Origin: Sphingobium scionense
GTDB taxonomy: Bacteria > Pseudomonadota > Alphaproteobacteria > Sphingomonadales > Sphingomonadaceae
Direction: 5' to 3'
Assembly (NCBI RefSeq): GCF_014197035.1
Contig: NZ_JACIEU010000008.1
Span: forward strand, 124,001 to 188,000
DNA length: 64,000 nucleotides
Each line of letters starts with the position of its first letter. Position 1 is the first letter of the stretch. Positions 1 through 8,354 of this stretch are shown piece by piece. A program made the translations under genes and the position numbers. The notes under the pieces were generated by a model. It did no database searches. It worked only from the letters and a program-made list of their open reading frames with translations, and was not told the origin of the DNA.

Positions 1-1239
1 CTCAATGGCTTCAGCGATCCGGCGGTGCAGTCGCGGATCGACAGCATCGTCAGCGGCAATGCGGCGCTCGGCACCTCGCCCTTCTTCCACACCGGCGATC
101 TGGGCTTTACCGGCGACTATAGCGGCTGGCTGAACATGACCCAGGGCGTGGCCGATGCGGTCGGTATCCCCGATCCCTTCGCGGAAGGCGGCTGCCCGGC
201 CAATGCCGACGGCACCTGCCAGGTCTATACCGACACCTGGAAAGTCGGCGAACGCAACCTGGCCGGCTATGGCCAGGCGAACTTCGCCTTCGATGTCGGC
301 CCTGTACCGGTCAGCGGCGTGATCGGCGCCCGCGTCGTCAATACCAAGGTCAACACCTCGGGCTATCTCAGCACCGGTGGCGTGATTTCACCGGTATCCT
401 ATGACAGCAACAACACCGAATTCCTGCCCTCGATCAACATGAAGGCGGAACTCATTCCCAACAAGCTGATGGCGCGTGCGACCGCGACCGAAGTGATGGC
501 CCGTCCGCTGCCGCAGCAACTGGCACCGCGCTTCACCATCGACGTGGTCGGCCTGTCGGGTTCGCGCGGCAACCCGGATCTGCAGCCGTTCCGTGCTCGC
601 CAATATGATGCCGGCCTGGAATATTATATCAATCGCACCAGCTTCGCGTCGGTCACCTATTTCCGCAAGGAAATCAGCTCGTTCATCCAGAACACGACCG
701 AGCCCTACACCGATGCCAGCGGCGTCACCTACGCCATCACCGTGCCCACCAACGGCACGCAGAAGGTAACGATCAACGGCGTGGAAGCCGGCGCGCAGAT
801 CGCGTTCGACTTCATCGACGTGCCGGTGCTCAAGCAGATGGGCGTGGTCGCCAACTATACCTATTCCAAGGATAGCGGATACGAAGGGAAGGATTATTTC
901 ACCGGCGATTCCCTGCCGTTCCAGGGCCTGTCGCGCAAAGCCTACAATATCTCGGCCTATTATGAGGACGACGTCGTCAGCCTGCGGGGCGCCTATAACT
1001 GGCGGTCCAAATATCTGATCACGGCGCAGGGCCGCGGCAACAATCCCGAGTTTGGCGAAGCCTATGGCCAGCTCGACGCGTCGCTCAACGTCACGCTGAT
1101 GCCGGGCATCTCGATGTTCCTGGAAGGCGTCAACCTGCTCGACGCGACGCGCAAGGAAAATGCCAACAGCGTCGAACGCCGCACCATCATCGAGACGGTC
1201 GGCCGCCGCGTCTATGGCGGTATCCGCTTCAAGCTCTGA
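1..1239 (+). CDS. TonB-dependent receptor, C-terminal part (5' end outside window)
   Basis: The reading frame is open from the first base, so only about the last 412 residues are present. They look like the second half of an outer-membrane TonB-dependent receptor barrel: alternating aromatic strands, repeated YY/TYF motifs, a stretch like VNLLDATRKEN typical of the last strands, and an end in YGGIRFKL with a terminal hydrophobic residue as in barrel proteins. The plug domain and TonB box lie upstream. It is followed on the same strand by a DUF6250-like protein and two pectin or rhamnogalacturonan lyase-type enzymes, so import of oligosaccharides from pectin is the likely role. This substrate is inferred from the neighbours, not from the receptor. 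A strong terminator follows the stop codon. Confidence 0.9.
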   Translation, partial: LNGFSDPAVQSRIDSIVSGNAALGTSPFFHTGDLGFTGDYSGWLNMTQGVADAVGIPDPFAEGGCPANADGTCQVYTDTWKVGERNLAGYGQANFAFDVGPVPVSGVIGARVVNTKVNTSGYLSTGGVISPVSYDSNNTEFLPSINMKAELIPNKLMARATATEVMARPLPQQLAPRFTIDVVGLSGSRGNPDLQPFRARQYDAGLEYYINRTSFASVTYFRKEISSFIQNTTEPYTDASGVTYAITVPTNGTQKVTINGVEAGAQIAFDFIDVPVLKQMGVVANYTYSKDSGYEGKDYFTGDSLPFQGLSRKAYNISAYYEDDVVSLRGAYNWRSKYLITAQGRGNNPEFGEAYGQLDASLNVTLMPGISMFLEGVNLLDATRKENANSVERRTIIETVGRRVYGGIRFKL

Positions 1240-1278
1240 CGTGCGCGCATGGCCTGGCCTCCCCCAGGTCATGCGACA

Positions 1279-1320
1279 GGCTGCGGGTCGGGACATGCCC
1301 GACCCGCAGCCTCATTTTTT
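1279..1320 (+). terminator. Rho-independent terminator after the TonB receptor
   Basis: A 14-bp perfect GC-rich stem (arms 1279-1292 and 1298-1311, loop ACATG) is followed by TCA and six T. It sits 40 bp after the receptor stop and just before the DUF6250-like gene, so it should separate, or only partly terminate between, the receptor and the enzyme genes. Confidence 0.85.
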
Positions 1321-1344
1321 CAAGATATAGCGGGACAGGTCGCC

Positions 1345-2037
1345 ATGTTCTCTCGCCGCACCCTCCTTGCATCGCTGGCGCTGGCGCCGATCGCCGGCCC
1401 GTTGAACGCCGCCGCGCGCAAGCCGCTGTGGCGCGACGATTTCCGCCATGGCCTCAAACAATGGCAGCTGGAGGCGGTTGGCGACGCGCGCGTCAGCGCA
1501 CAGGACGGGCTGCTCGATATTGTCGCGCCCAAGGGACTGACGCTCTGGTTCCGCAAGCAACTGAGCGGCCCGGTCGCGATCCGCTATGATGTGCGCGCCG
1601 TGTCGGCCGACGGCCCCTATGACGAGGTCAGCGACGTCAACGCCTTCTGGATGGCGCGCGACCCGGCGGTGCCCGGCGGATCGGCGCTCGGCCGCATGCG
1701 CAGCGGCACGTTCGAGGATTATGACAGCCTCCAGACCTATTATGTCGGCATCGGCGGCAACCGGAACAGCACCACGCGGATGCGCCGCTATGTCGGCGAA
1801 CCGGGCCATCGTCCGCTGCTGCCGGAGCATGACCGCACCGACAAGGCGGCGATGCTGGTGCCCAATCAGTGGCTTTCGATCGGCCTGATCGCCAACGACT
1901 CTCATATCGCGGTGGAGCGGGACGGGGCGACCCTGTTCACGCTCGACGATCCCGATCCCTATCGCAGCGGCCATTTCGGCCTGCGCACGACGCAGAGCCA
2001 TCTCCAGGTCCGCAACTTCACCATCACCAAGATCTGA
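1345..2037 (+). CDS. Secreted DUF6250-like protein of a pectin/rhamnogalacturonan locus
   Basis: This 230-residue protein begins with a twin-arginine-like signal (SRRTLLASLALAP, then an A-A cleavage region near residue 18). The mature part resembles the DUF6250 / YesU-type beta-sandwich proteins: a WRDDFRHGLKQW start, the FWMARDP segment, a central YYVGIGGN stretch and a final strand RNFTITKI. Homologues are common in rhamnogalacturonan clusters; whether they bind or cut sugar is not settled. ATG 1345 was preferred over upstream in-frame codons because it starts directly at the signal peptide. A lyase gene follows after 23 bp and is probably co-transcribed. Confidence 0.75.
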   Translation: MFSRRTLLASLALAPIAGPLNAAARKPLWRDDFRHGLKQWQLEAVGDARVSAQDGLLDIVAPKGLTLWFRKQLSGPVAIRYDVRAVSADGPYDEVSDVNAFWMARDPAVPGGSALGRMRSGTFEDYDSLQTYYVGIGGNRNSTTRMRRYVGEPGHRPLLPEHDRTDKAAMLVPNQWLSIGLIANDSHIAVERDGATLFTLDDPDPYRSGHFGLRTTQSHLQVRNFTITKI

Positions 2038-2060
2038 ACAACAAAACAAGGGAGAGCAAC

Positions 2061-4784
2061 GTGGATATCAGGGCGGGGATCAGCCGGCGCGACAGCCTGA
2101 AGGCCGGATTGATGGCGAGCGCGACCGCGCTGTTGCCGGGCGCTGCGCAGGCGGCAACCAGCGCGCGTGGCGGCGCGATGCCGGAAACCCCGGTCCGCTG
2201 GATCGACGATGCTGCCCCGCCGCTCTCGCTCGGCCAGACCTTCGGCGTGCCATGGCCGCGCGGCGTGCTGCGCGCGGGCAAGCCGCTGTCGGTGCAGGGC
2301 GCCGATGGCACCGCTCTGCCCTCGCAACACTGGACGCTGGCCACCTGGCCTGACGGCTCGATCAAATGGACCGCCCATGCGCTGGCCGCCGGTAGCGGCC
2401 AGCCCGGCGCGCTGCGGGTGGTGCAGGGCAAGCCCGCCGCGCCGCAAGCGCCGGTACTGGTGCGCGAACTCGCCGACCGGATCGAGATTCAGGTCGGGGC
2501 GCTGCGCTGGAGCATCGGCCGTTCGGGGAATGCGATCATCCAGTCGGCGCAGCAGGGCGGTCGCACCGTCGTTGGTCCCCTGACCCTGGTCGCCAGCGTC
2601 GACAGCGCGCCCGAAGGTGGCACCCGCACGCAATTTACCGGTCGCATCACCAGCGCCACGGTCGAGCAGAAGGGACCGATCCGTGCGGTGGTCAAGCTCA
2701 CCGGCATACATGAAGGACAGGGGCATGAAGGGCAGGGGCGACAGATATTGCCCTTCACCCTGCGCCTCTATGCCCATGCCGGCGGCGATCATCTGCGCAT
2801 CGTCCACAGCTTCATCTTCGATGGCGATCCGGCGAAGGATTTCATCAGCGGCATCGGCCTGACCGCCGCCGTGCCGATGGCAGGCGCCGCGCATGACCGT
2901 CATGTCCGCCTCGCCACCGCCGACGATGGCCTGTTCAGCGAAGCGGTGCGGCCGCTCACCGGCCTGCGCCGCGATCCGGGCAAGGCCGTGCGCGCCGCGC
3001 AGATCGCCGGCAAGGCGGTGCCGATGGACGCGATGGCGCCGGGCGTCGCCAAGCTGCTCGATCGCATCCCGACCTGGGGCGATTTCGACCTGACCCAATT
3101 GTCGGCCGACGGCTTTGCCATCGCCAAGCGCACGCAGGACGGCCATGCCTGGGTCGATTCCGTCGCCGGTAGCCGGTCGCAGGGCCTGGGCTATATCGGC
3201 TCGCCCCAGGGCGGCGCGGCGATCGCCACCCGCTATTTCTGGCAGCGCCACCCGTCCCAGATCAGCATTCGCGACGCTGAAAGCGACATGGCGACACTGA
3301 CAGCCTGGCTCTGGTCGCCCGACGCCAAGCCGATGGACATGCGCTCCTATCGCGGCGTCCTGGGGATGGAGGGCTATGACGCCCAGAATGAAGGGCTCGA
3401 CATCACCTATGAGGATTATGAGCCCGGCTGGGATGCCGCAACCGGCGTCGCGCGCACCAGCGAACTGACGCTGTGGGCCTGCGCCGCCACCCCCTCGGCC
3501 GATGCGCTGGCCGCCATGGCCCAGGCGAACGCCGTGCCACCGCAGCTGATGGTGACGCCCGATCGCATCCATGCCGCTGGCGTCTTCGGCATCTGGAGCC
3601 TGCCCGACCGGTCCAGCCCCATGAAGGCGCGGATCGAGGACCAGAATGCCAATCTGGTCGACTTCTATGTGGGTGAGGTGGATCGCCGTCGCTGGTATGG
3701 TTTCTGGAACCATGGCGACATCATGCACACCTATGATTTCGACCGGCATGTCTGGCGTTACGACATTGGCGGCTTCGCCTGGGACAATAGCGAACTGTCG
3801 CCCGACCTGTGGTTCTGGACCAGTGTGCTGCGCACCGGCAATGCCGCCGCCTTCCGCTTTGCCGAGGCGCTGACCCGCCATACCGGCGAGGTCGACGTCT
3901 ATCATCTCGGCCGGTTCAAGGGGCTGGGCACGCGCCATGGCGTCCAGCACTGGAGCGACAGCAGCAAGCAGCCGCGCGTCAGCAATGCCATGTATCGCCG
4001 CATCTTCTATTATCTGACCGCCGACGAACGCGCCGGCGACCTGATGCGCGATCTGGTGACGTCCGACCTGTCGCTGGAGCATGTCGAGATCGGCCGCAAG
4101 GTGCCGGGCGCGCAGCGCAATCCGCTGCCGGCCGGGGTTATTGACCTCAGCTTCGGCACCATGTGGTGCTCGGTCGCCTCGGCCTGGCTCACCGAATGGG
4201 AGCGGACCGGCGACAAGAAGTGGCGCGAGCGACTGCTGAACGGCATGGATAGCATCGGTCGCCTCAAATATGGCTGGCTGGCGGGCAGCGTCCCCTATGA
4301 CCTCAAGACCGGGCGCTTCATGGGGGCGGGGGACAAGATGTCCATCTCGCACCTCAATGCCGTGTTCGGCGCGCTGGAGGTGAATGCCGAGCTTCTCGAC
4401 CTGCTCGACGTGCCGCGCTATCGCACCGCCTGGCTCGATTATTGCCGCTGGTTCAATGCCTCGCCGCAGGAGTGGAAGGCGAAGTTCGACCAGCCTTTCG
4501 GCCGCCGCAACCTGAAGGAAGGCCATTCGCGCCTGACCGCCTATGTCGCGCGCGAGACCGGCGACAGGGAACTGGCGGTCCGGGCCTGGAAGGAGTTTCT
4601 GGGCGGCGAAGCGGGGCTTGGCCTGTCGACCGGCGATCCGCGCGTGGCGCTGAAGGGGCCGGCCTATGTCCGCCCGATCGTCGAATGGCCGGACGTTTCC
4701 ACCAATGCGGCGGCCCAATGGGGGCTTGCCGCGATACAGAATCTGGCGCTCATTCCCGACGCGCTCGCCGACGCTGCCAAGTGA
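2061..4784 (+). CDS. Exo-rhamnogalacturonan lyase-like protein (PL26 type), exported
   Basis: A GTG start at 2061 with the Shine-Dalgarno GGGAGAG just upstream gives 907 residues. The N-terminus has a Tat-type signal (SRRDSLKAG followed by an Ala-rich stretch ending GAAQA). Next comes a region with PWPRGVLRAG and TWPDGSIKW, typical of the N-terminal domain of PcRGLX-like exo-rhamnogalacturonan lyases (family PL26). A beta-sandwich middle and a long helical C-terminal toroid-like part rich in Trp and Tyr follow. Length fits the family. Expected role: removal of unsaturated disaccharides from rhamnogalacturonan I in the periplasm. A 15-bp tandem duplication (2709-2738) encodes HEGQG twice. The stop nearly touches the next gene, so the two are probably coupled. 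Confidence 0.8.
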   Translation: MDIRAGISRRDSLKAGLMASATALLPGAAQAATSARGGAMPETPVRWIDDAAPPLSLGQTFGVPWPRGVLRAGKPLSVQGADGTALPSQHWTLATWPDGSIKWTAHALAAGSGQPGALRVVQGKPAAPQAPVLVRELADRIEIQVGALRWSIGRSGNAIIQSAQQGGRTVVGPLTLVASVDSAPEGGTRTQFTGRITSATVEQKGPIRAVVKLTGIHEGQGHEGQGRQILPFTLRLYAHAGGDHLRIVHSFIFDGDPAKDFISGIGLTAAVPMAGAAHDRHVRLATADDGLFSEAVRPLTGLRRDPGKAVRAAQIAGKAVPMDAMAPGVAKLLDRIPTWGDFDLTQLSADGFAIAKRTQDGHAWVDSVAGSRSQGLGYIGSPQGGAAIATRYFWQRHPSQISIRDAESDMATLTAWLWSPDAKPMDMRSYRGVLGMEGYDAQNEGLDITYEDYEPGWDAATGVARTSELTLWACAATPSADALAAMAQANAVPPQLMVTPDRIHAAGVFGIWSLPDRSSPMKARIEDQNANLVDFYVGEVDRRRWYGFWNHGDIMHTYDFDRHVWRYDIGGFAWDNSELSPDLWFWTSVLRTGNAAAFRFAEALTRHTGEVDVYHLGRFKGLGTRHGVQHWSDSSKQPRVSNAMYRRIFYYLTADERAGDLMRDLVTSDLSLEHVEIGRKVPGAQRNPLPAGVIDLSFGTMWCSVASAWLTEWERTGDKKWRERLLNGMDSIGRLKYGWLAGSVPYDLKTGRFMGAGDKMSISHLNAVFGALEVNAELLDLLDVPRYRTAWLDYCRWFNASPQEWKAKFDQPFGRRNLKEGHSRLTAYVARETGDRELAVRAWKEFLGGEAGLGLSTGDPRVALKGPAYVRPIVEWPDVSTNAAAQWGLAAIQNLALIPDALADAAK

Positions 4785-4798
4785 TGAAGGGCCTTAAG

Positions 4799-6121
4799 AT
4801 GAAGACGATGATGATCGCCCTGATGGCGGGGCTGATGGTGAGCGCGGCGACCCCGGCGTTGGCCAAGCCCGTGGCCGAATGGGTCGACCAGACCACTGGC
4901 CACCGCGTGCTGCGGCTGACCGATGTACCGGGCAGCGCCAGCCTTTATTTCCACCAGAACAGCTATACGCCGCAGGGCGACAAGATGCTGATCTCCACCC
5001 CCGACGGCATTTCGGTGCTGACCTTGGCCGACTGGAGCATCAGGCCGCTGGTCAAGGGCAAGGATATCCAGCTGCTCTTCACCGGGCGCAAGACGCGCAC
5101 GGCCTATTATGCCAGCCACAGGCGCGACGATGGCGCCGGCGCGACGACGCTTTATGCTGTCGATATCGACAGCGGCAAGGTGCGCAAGATCGCGACCGTC
5201 GATCGCGGTTCGATCGGCTCGATCAATGCGGACGAGACGCTGCTGCTCGGCCAGTGGGCGGCGAGCGACAAGCCGCTCCAGCCCGACGGCACCCAGAAGC
5301 GCGCCGCGCCGGAGATCAAGCAGCAGTTCGGCCAGGCCAATTATGCTGCCAACGGCCCGGACGGAAAGCCGCTCAGCTTTGCCGAGGCGAAGGAAGTGCG
5401 CCTCAACGAGCGGCTGGAAGCGCGCATCCCGATGGAGATCTTCACCATCGACATCCGCACCGGGGAGCGCAAGGTGGTGGTCGCCTCGACCGACTGGCTC
5501 AACCATATCCAGTTTTCGCCGACCGACCCCGGCCTCATCATGTATTGCCATGAAGGCCCCTGGCACAAGGTCGACCGGATCTGGACGATCCGCACCGACG
5601 GCAGTGGCCAGCAACTGGTCCACAAGCGCACCATGAACATGGAAATTGCCGGCCACGAGTTCTTCTCGCCCGACGGCAAGTGGATCTGGTATGATCTGCA
5701 GACGCCGCGCGGCGAGGTGTTCTGGCTGGCCGGCTATGAGCTGGCGACCGGGCATCGGCAGTGGTTCAAGGTCGACCGCAACCAATGGTCGGTCCATTAT
5801 AACCAGGCCCCCGACCTTCAGCATTTCTCCGGCGACGGCGGCGACAGCGAAATGGTCGCCCATGCCCCTGACGGCAAATATCTCTATCTCTTCACGCCCC
5901 AGGCCATTCCAGACGTCGCCGGCATCCATGCCGACAATGCCGCCGACCTGATCGCGCCGGGCACCTTCGGCATCGAGAAGATCGTCGACATGCGACGCCA
6001 TGACTATCGGCTGGAGCCCAACATCACCTTCACCCCCGACGGCAAGTGGATGATCTTCCGCTCCAACATGGACGGCGCGCCGCAAATCTACGCGGCGGAG
6101 ATCGCCAAGCCGGCGCACTGA
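4799..6121 (+). CDS. Oligogalacturonate lyase-like protein (PL22), periplasmic
   Basis: 440 residues with a clear Sec signal peptide (MKTMMIALMAGLM to ATPALA). The mature protein is a WD/YVTN-like beta-propeller with repeated blades (SPTDPGLIMY, FSPDGKWIWY, FTPDGKWMIF), and conserved segments such as TGHRVLRLTD and YFHQNSYTP match oligogalacturonide lyases of family PL22. The family cleaves unsaturated digalacturonate, mostly in the cytoplasm; the signal peptide here points to the periplasm. ATG 4799 has AAGGG 7 bases upstream. An in-frame ATG at 4784, overlapping the previous stop, is an alternative. It closes the pectin operon that begins at 1345. Confidence 0.85.
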   Translation: MKTMMIALMAGLMVSAATPALAKPVAEWVDQTTGHRVLRLTDVPGSASLYFHQNSYTPQGDKMLISTPDGISVLTLADWSIRPLVKGKDIQLLFTGRKTRTAYYASHRRDDGAGATTLYAVDIDSGKVRKIATVDRGSIGSINADETLLLGQWAASDKPLQPDGTQKRAAPEIKQQFGQANYAANGPDGKPLSFAEAKEVRLNERLEARIPMEIFTIDIRTGERKVVVASTDWLNHIQFSPTDPGLIMYCHEGPWHKVDRIWTIRTDGSGQQLVHKRTMNMEIAGHEFFSPDGKWIWYDLQTPRGEVFWLAGYELATGHRQWFKVDRNQWSVHYNQAPDLQHFSGDGGDSEMVAHAPDGKYLYLFTPQAIPDVAGIHADNAADLIAPGTFGIEKIVDMRRHDYRLEPNITFTPDGKWMIFRSNMDGAPQIYAAEIAKPAH

Positions 6122-6138
6122 CGACGGGCGATTGCCGG

Positions 6139-6174
6139 GCGGGGCGTCGCTGGCCTATGGTCGGGGCGCCCCGC
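6139..6174. terminator. Possible hairpin after the PL22 gene
   Basis: GCGGGGCG (6139-6146) can pair with CGCCCCGC (6167-6174). There is no T tract, so termination is uncertain. Confidence 0.3.
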
Positions 6175-6190
6175 GTGAAAGGCTGACGTC

Positions 6191-6742
6191 ATGATGCGTG
6201 CCCGGCTCTGCTATCTGCTGTTGTTCCTGACGCCGGTTGCGGCCGATGCCGTGCCGCCGCCGACCCCGGCCGATCTCGCCGGCTGCGAAGGATCGGCCTT
6301 CGTCGTGGACACGCTGGTCTGCGCCGACCCGGCGCTCAAGGCGGCCGATGCCCGTGTCCGGGTGCCCAGCGCGGATCAAGCCCGCCTGCTCGATGCCGCA
6401 TCCGACTATGTCGAGCGGCAGGAGGCCTGGTTCCAGCGCCGCAACCGCTGCGCCTTCGCCGCCGACCAGCCCGCCTGTCTGCGCGACGCCTATGTCGAAC
6501 GGACGGTGGTGCTGGCGGCGCTGGCCCATGATTCTGCGCAGGACCGGGCCGGACAGTGCGGCACAATGGCGGTAAGGATCGGCATGGTGGAGGGCGCGAC
6601 CATCATCCGCGACGACAATCGCCTGGTTGCGGTGGCGCTGCCGGCGCCCCGCTCGTCGTGGCGCAATTTCGTAACGATGGACGCGCGCGGCAAGACATTG
6701 CGTCTGCGCCGGCCGGACGGCGCGCATATGGATTGTCGCTAA
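6191..6742 (+). CDS. Exported LprI-like (lysozyme inhibitor-type) protein
   Basis: 183 residues with a signal peptide (RARLCYLLLFLTPVAADA). The first half has the pattern of the lysozyme inhibitor LprI N-terminal domain (DUF1311-like): a C-x(n)-VDTLVCADPALKAAD block, a helical region DAASDYVERQEAWFQRRNRC, and DQPACLRDAYVER, with paired cysteines. The C-terminal part has no domain I recognise. It could act in the periplasm against lysozyme or in envelope maintenance, but the family is broad and function is not proven. It converges with the XRE gene on the minus strand; the two stop codons overlap by four bases. Confidence 0.65.
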   Translation: MMRARLCYLLLFLTPVAADAVPPPTPADLAGCEGSAFVVDTLVCADPALKAADARVRVPSADQARLLDAASDYVERQEAWFQRRNRCAFAADQPACLRDAYVERTVVLAALAHDSAQDRAGQCGTMAVRIGMVEGATIIRDDNRLVAVALPAPRSSWRNFVTMDARGKTLRLRRPDGAHMDCR

Positions 6743-7308
6743 TCCATCCCGTCCTCGCTGTGCATGATGTCGGCGCGGGTGATGGTGCCGCCCTGGCTGT
6801 GGACCACGGCCAGTCGCTTGCGGCCCTTGTCGCGGAAGCTGATCTCGCCGCTGTCGATCGCCGGATCGGCAATCATGATAAGTGCATCGAACACGCCGCG
6901 CGCCTCGCGCAATTCGGTCAGGATCGTCAGCAGTTCGTGCGAGGTGATGCGGGTGCCGCCTTCGCTGTCGGGCATCTGCTTCTCGATGATGCGGTGCAGC
7001 GCCTCGACGATCGCCAGCGTCGGGTGCAGCCGTTCGACCGAGACGGGCGCGGCCAGCGGCACGGCGCGAACATCGGCCAGCGCCAGATAGGGGTCGATCG
7101 CGCCGGGGCCGAAAACCTGCTCGATATTGGCAAGCGTCACGGCGTCCAGGTTGCTCGCCTCGTTGCGGGCATTCTTGACCGTGCCGGCCGAACAGCCGAT
7201 CCGCTCCGCCAACTGGCTGTCGGACAGGCCATGGGCCTTCTGGATGCGCCGCACGATGGTGGCGACCGCTTCCCGATAGATGCCGTTCGATAGCCGCGTT
7301 CCGGCCAT
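6739..7308 (-). CDS. XRE-like helix-turn-helix protein
   Basis: 189 residues. Residues about 16-55 carry a helix-turn-helix of XRE/Cro type (IVRRIQKAHGLSDSQLAERIGCSAGTVKNARN), with the second helix at SQLAERIG and the recognition helix at AGTVKNA. The rest is a helical region (HPTLAIVEALHRIIEKQ) and a C-terminal beta stretch (GRKRLAVVHSQGGTITRADI) that I do not recognise. It resembles small DNA-binding proteins of prophage-like origin, but no phage genes are nearby. ATG 7308 was chosen because it follows a purine-rich ribosome site and removes an unlikely N-terminal extension. Its target is unknown. Confidence 0.7.
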   Translation of the reverse strand: MAGTRLSNGIYREAVATIVRRIQKAHGLSDSQLAERIGCSAGTVKNARNEASNLDAVTLANIEQVFGPGAIDPYLALADVRAVPLAAPVSVERLHPTLAIVEALHRIIEKQMPDSEGGTRITSHELLTILTELREARGVFDALIMIADPAIDSGEISFRDKGRKRLAVVHSQGGTITRADIMHSEDGMD

Positions 7309-7442
7309 GTCCCGCTTCTCCCGCTTCGACGTGCCCCGCCCCAACAGGAATGCCGGGCCGGACGGGCGTGCGCAAGAGTTTGTGCGCTGCGCCCGATTCC
7401 GGCAAAGACCTTGGCGGGCCATGCACCCTAGTTGCACGATCC

Positions 7443-8114
7443 ATGAACCCGGATCGCCGTCGTTTTCTCCTTTCCGCTTCCGCTGTGGTCGCGGGTGCTG
7501 TGGGCACTGCGCGTGCCACGGCGCCGGGACCGATTCGCGCCCTCAAGCCGATGTTGCCGGTCCAGCCTGCGGTCCCGACCGCGACGCCAACGCCGCCCGC
7601 GCTGGTCAGGCCCGCCCTGTTTGCGCAGGCGCGCGCCGCGATGGAACGGCATCCGCAGATCCGCAACCGGCATCGCATGGCGCTGGTCGATTTCACGGCG
7701 CCCTCGTCCGACCCGCGGTTGCACATCGTCAACATGCTCGATGGCACCACCACCTCCTATCTGGTGGCGCATGGCAGCGGATCGGACCCGGACCATAGCG
7801 GCTGGCTGGAACGCTTCTCCAACGCGCCCGGCTCCAATGCATCCTGTTCGGGCGCCTTCCTGACGGCCGATCCCTATGTCGGAAAGCATGGCCCGTCGCA
7901 GCGGCTTATCGGGCTCGATCCGACCAACGACAATGCGCTCAGCCGCGCGATCGTGTTGCATGGCGCCTGGTATGCCGAACCCACATTGGCCAGCGCGCGC
8001 GGCAAGCTGGGGCGCAGCCAGGGCTGCTTCGCGGTCGGTGACAGCGTCCGGTCGCAGGTTATGGCCCAGCTTGGCCGAGGCAGCCTGATCTACGCGGCCA
8101 AGCTGGTCGTCTGA
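7443..8114 (+). CDS. Murein L,D-transpeptidase catalytic domain protein (YkuD_2 type)
   Basis: 223 residues with a Tat-like signal (DRRRFLLSASAVVAGAV). The domain fits the YkuD_2 / murein L,D-transpeptidase catalytic family: strands LVDFTAPSSDPRLHIVNM, the GSNASCSGAF segment, the His motif VLHGAWY (His173) and the catalytic motif GRSQGCFAV with Cys195. Proteins of this kind are exported and are thought to act on peptidoglycan stem peptides or to anchor proteins to them. ATG 7443 starts directly at the signal. It stands between two lysozyme-inhibitor-like genes, suggesting an envelope-protection context. Confidence 0.85.
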   Translation: MNPDRRRFLLSASAVVAGAVGTARATAPGPIRALKPMLPVQPAVPTATPTPPALVRPALFAQARAAMERHPQIRNRHRMALVDFTAPSSDPRLHIVNMLDGTTTSYLVAHGSGSDPDHSGWLERFSNAPGSNASCSGAFLTADPYVGKHGPSQRLIGLDPTNDNALSRAIVLHGAWYAEPTLASARGKLGRSQGCFAVGDSVRSQVMAQLGRGSLIYAAKLVV

Positions 8115-8198
8115 ATTTTGCAGTTGAGCGCGTCGCCCCAATCGACGCGCAGGTCCGTGCCGCCGCTTAACCCCTTTCGCGGTTGGCGCCATGGCCGT

Positions 8199-8226
8199 CC
8201 GGGAGCGGTCCTCGCATCGCTCCCGG
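8199..8226 (+). terminator. Possible terminator hairpin
   Basis: A 9-bp perfect stem (CCGGGAGCG 8199-8207, CGCTCCCGG 8218-8226) with a 10-base loop lies in the 240-bp gap after the transpeptidase-like gene. No T run follows directly, so this is only a candidate. Confidence 0.4.
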
Positions 8227-8354
8227 ATATCATTCCTCGGTATTTTTCCTGAGCGCTATCCACGGCTTTGCCGAATGCGTCGCACCGCCACTGCTGTAGC
8301 ATGCGCCTGTCTGCGACTCCGCCGTCCGGTGTTGCAGGAACAGGGGAACTAAGG

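Noticed and set aside
1959..4718. A very long open frame on the minus strand opposite the PL26 gene (also similar long frames opposite katG, the TonB receptor at 32717 and thrS)
   Set aside because: High-GC codon use keeps antisense frames open. The predicted sequences are Arg/Gly/Ala-rich without domain features, and the plus-frame genes are clearly recognised families.
6739..7308. Prophage repressor and remnant prophage
   Set aside because: The helix-turn-helix protein stands alone; no integrase, structural genes or attachment repeats are nearby.
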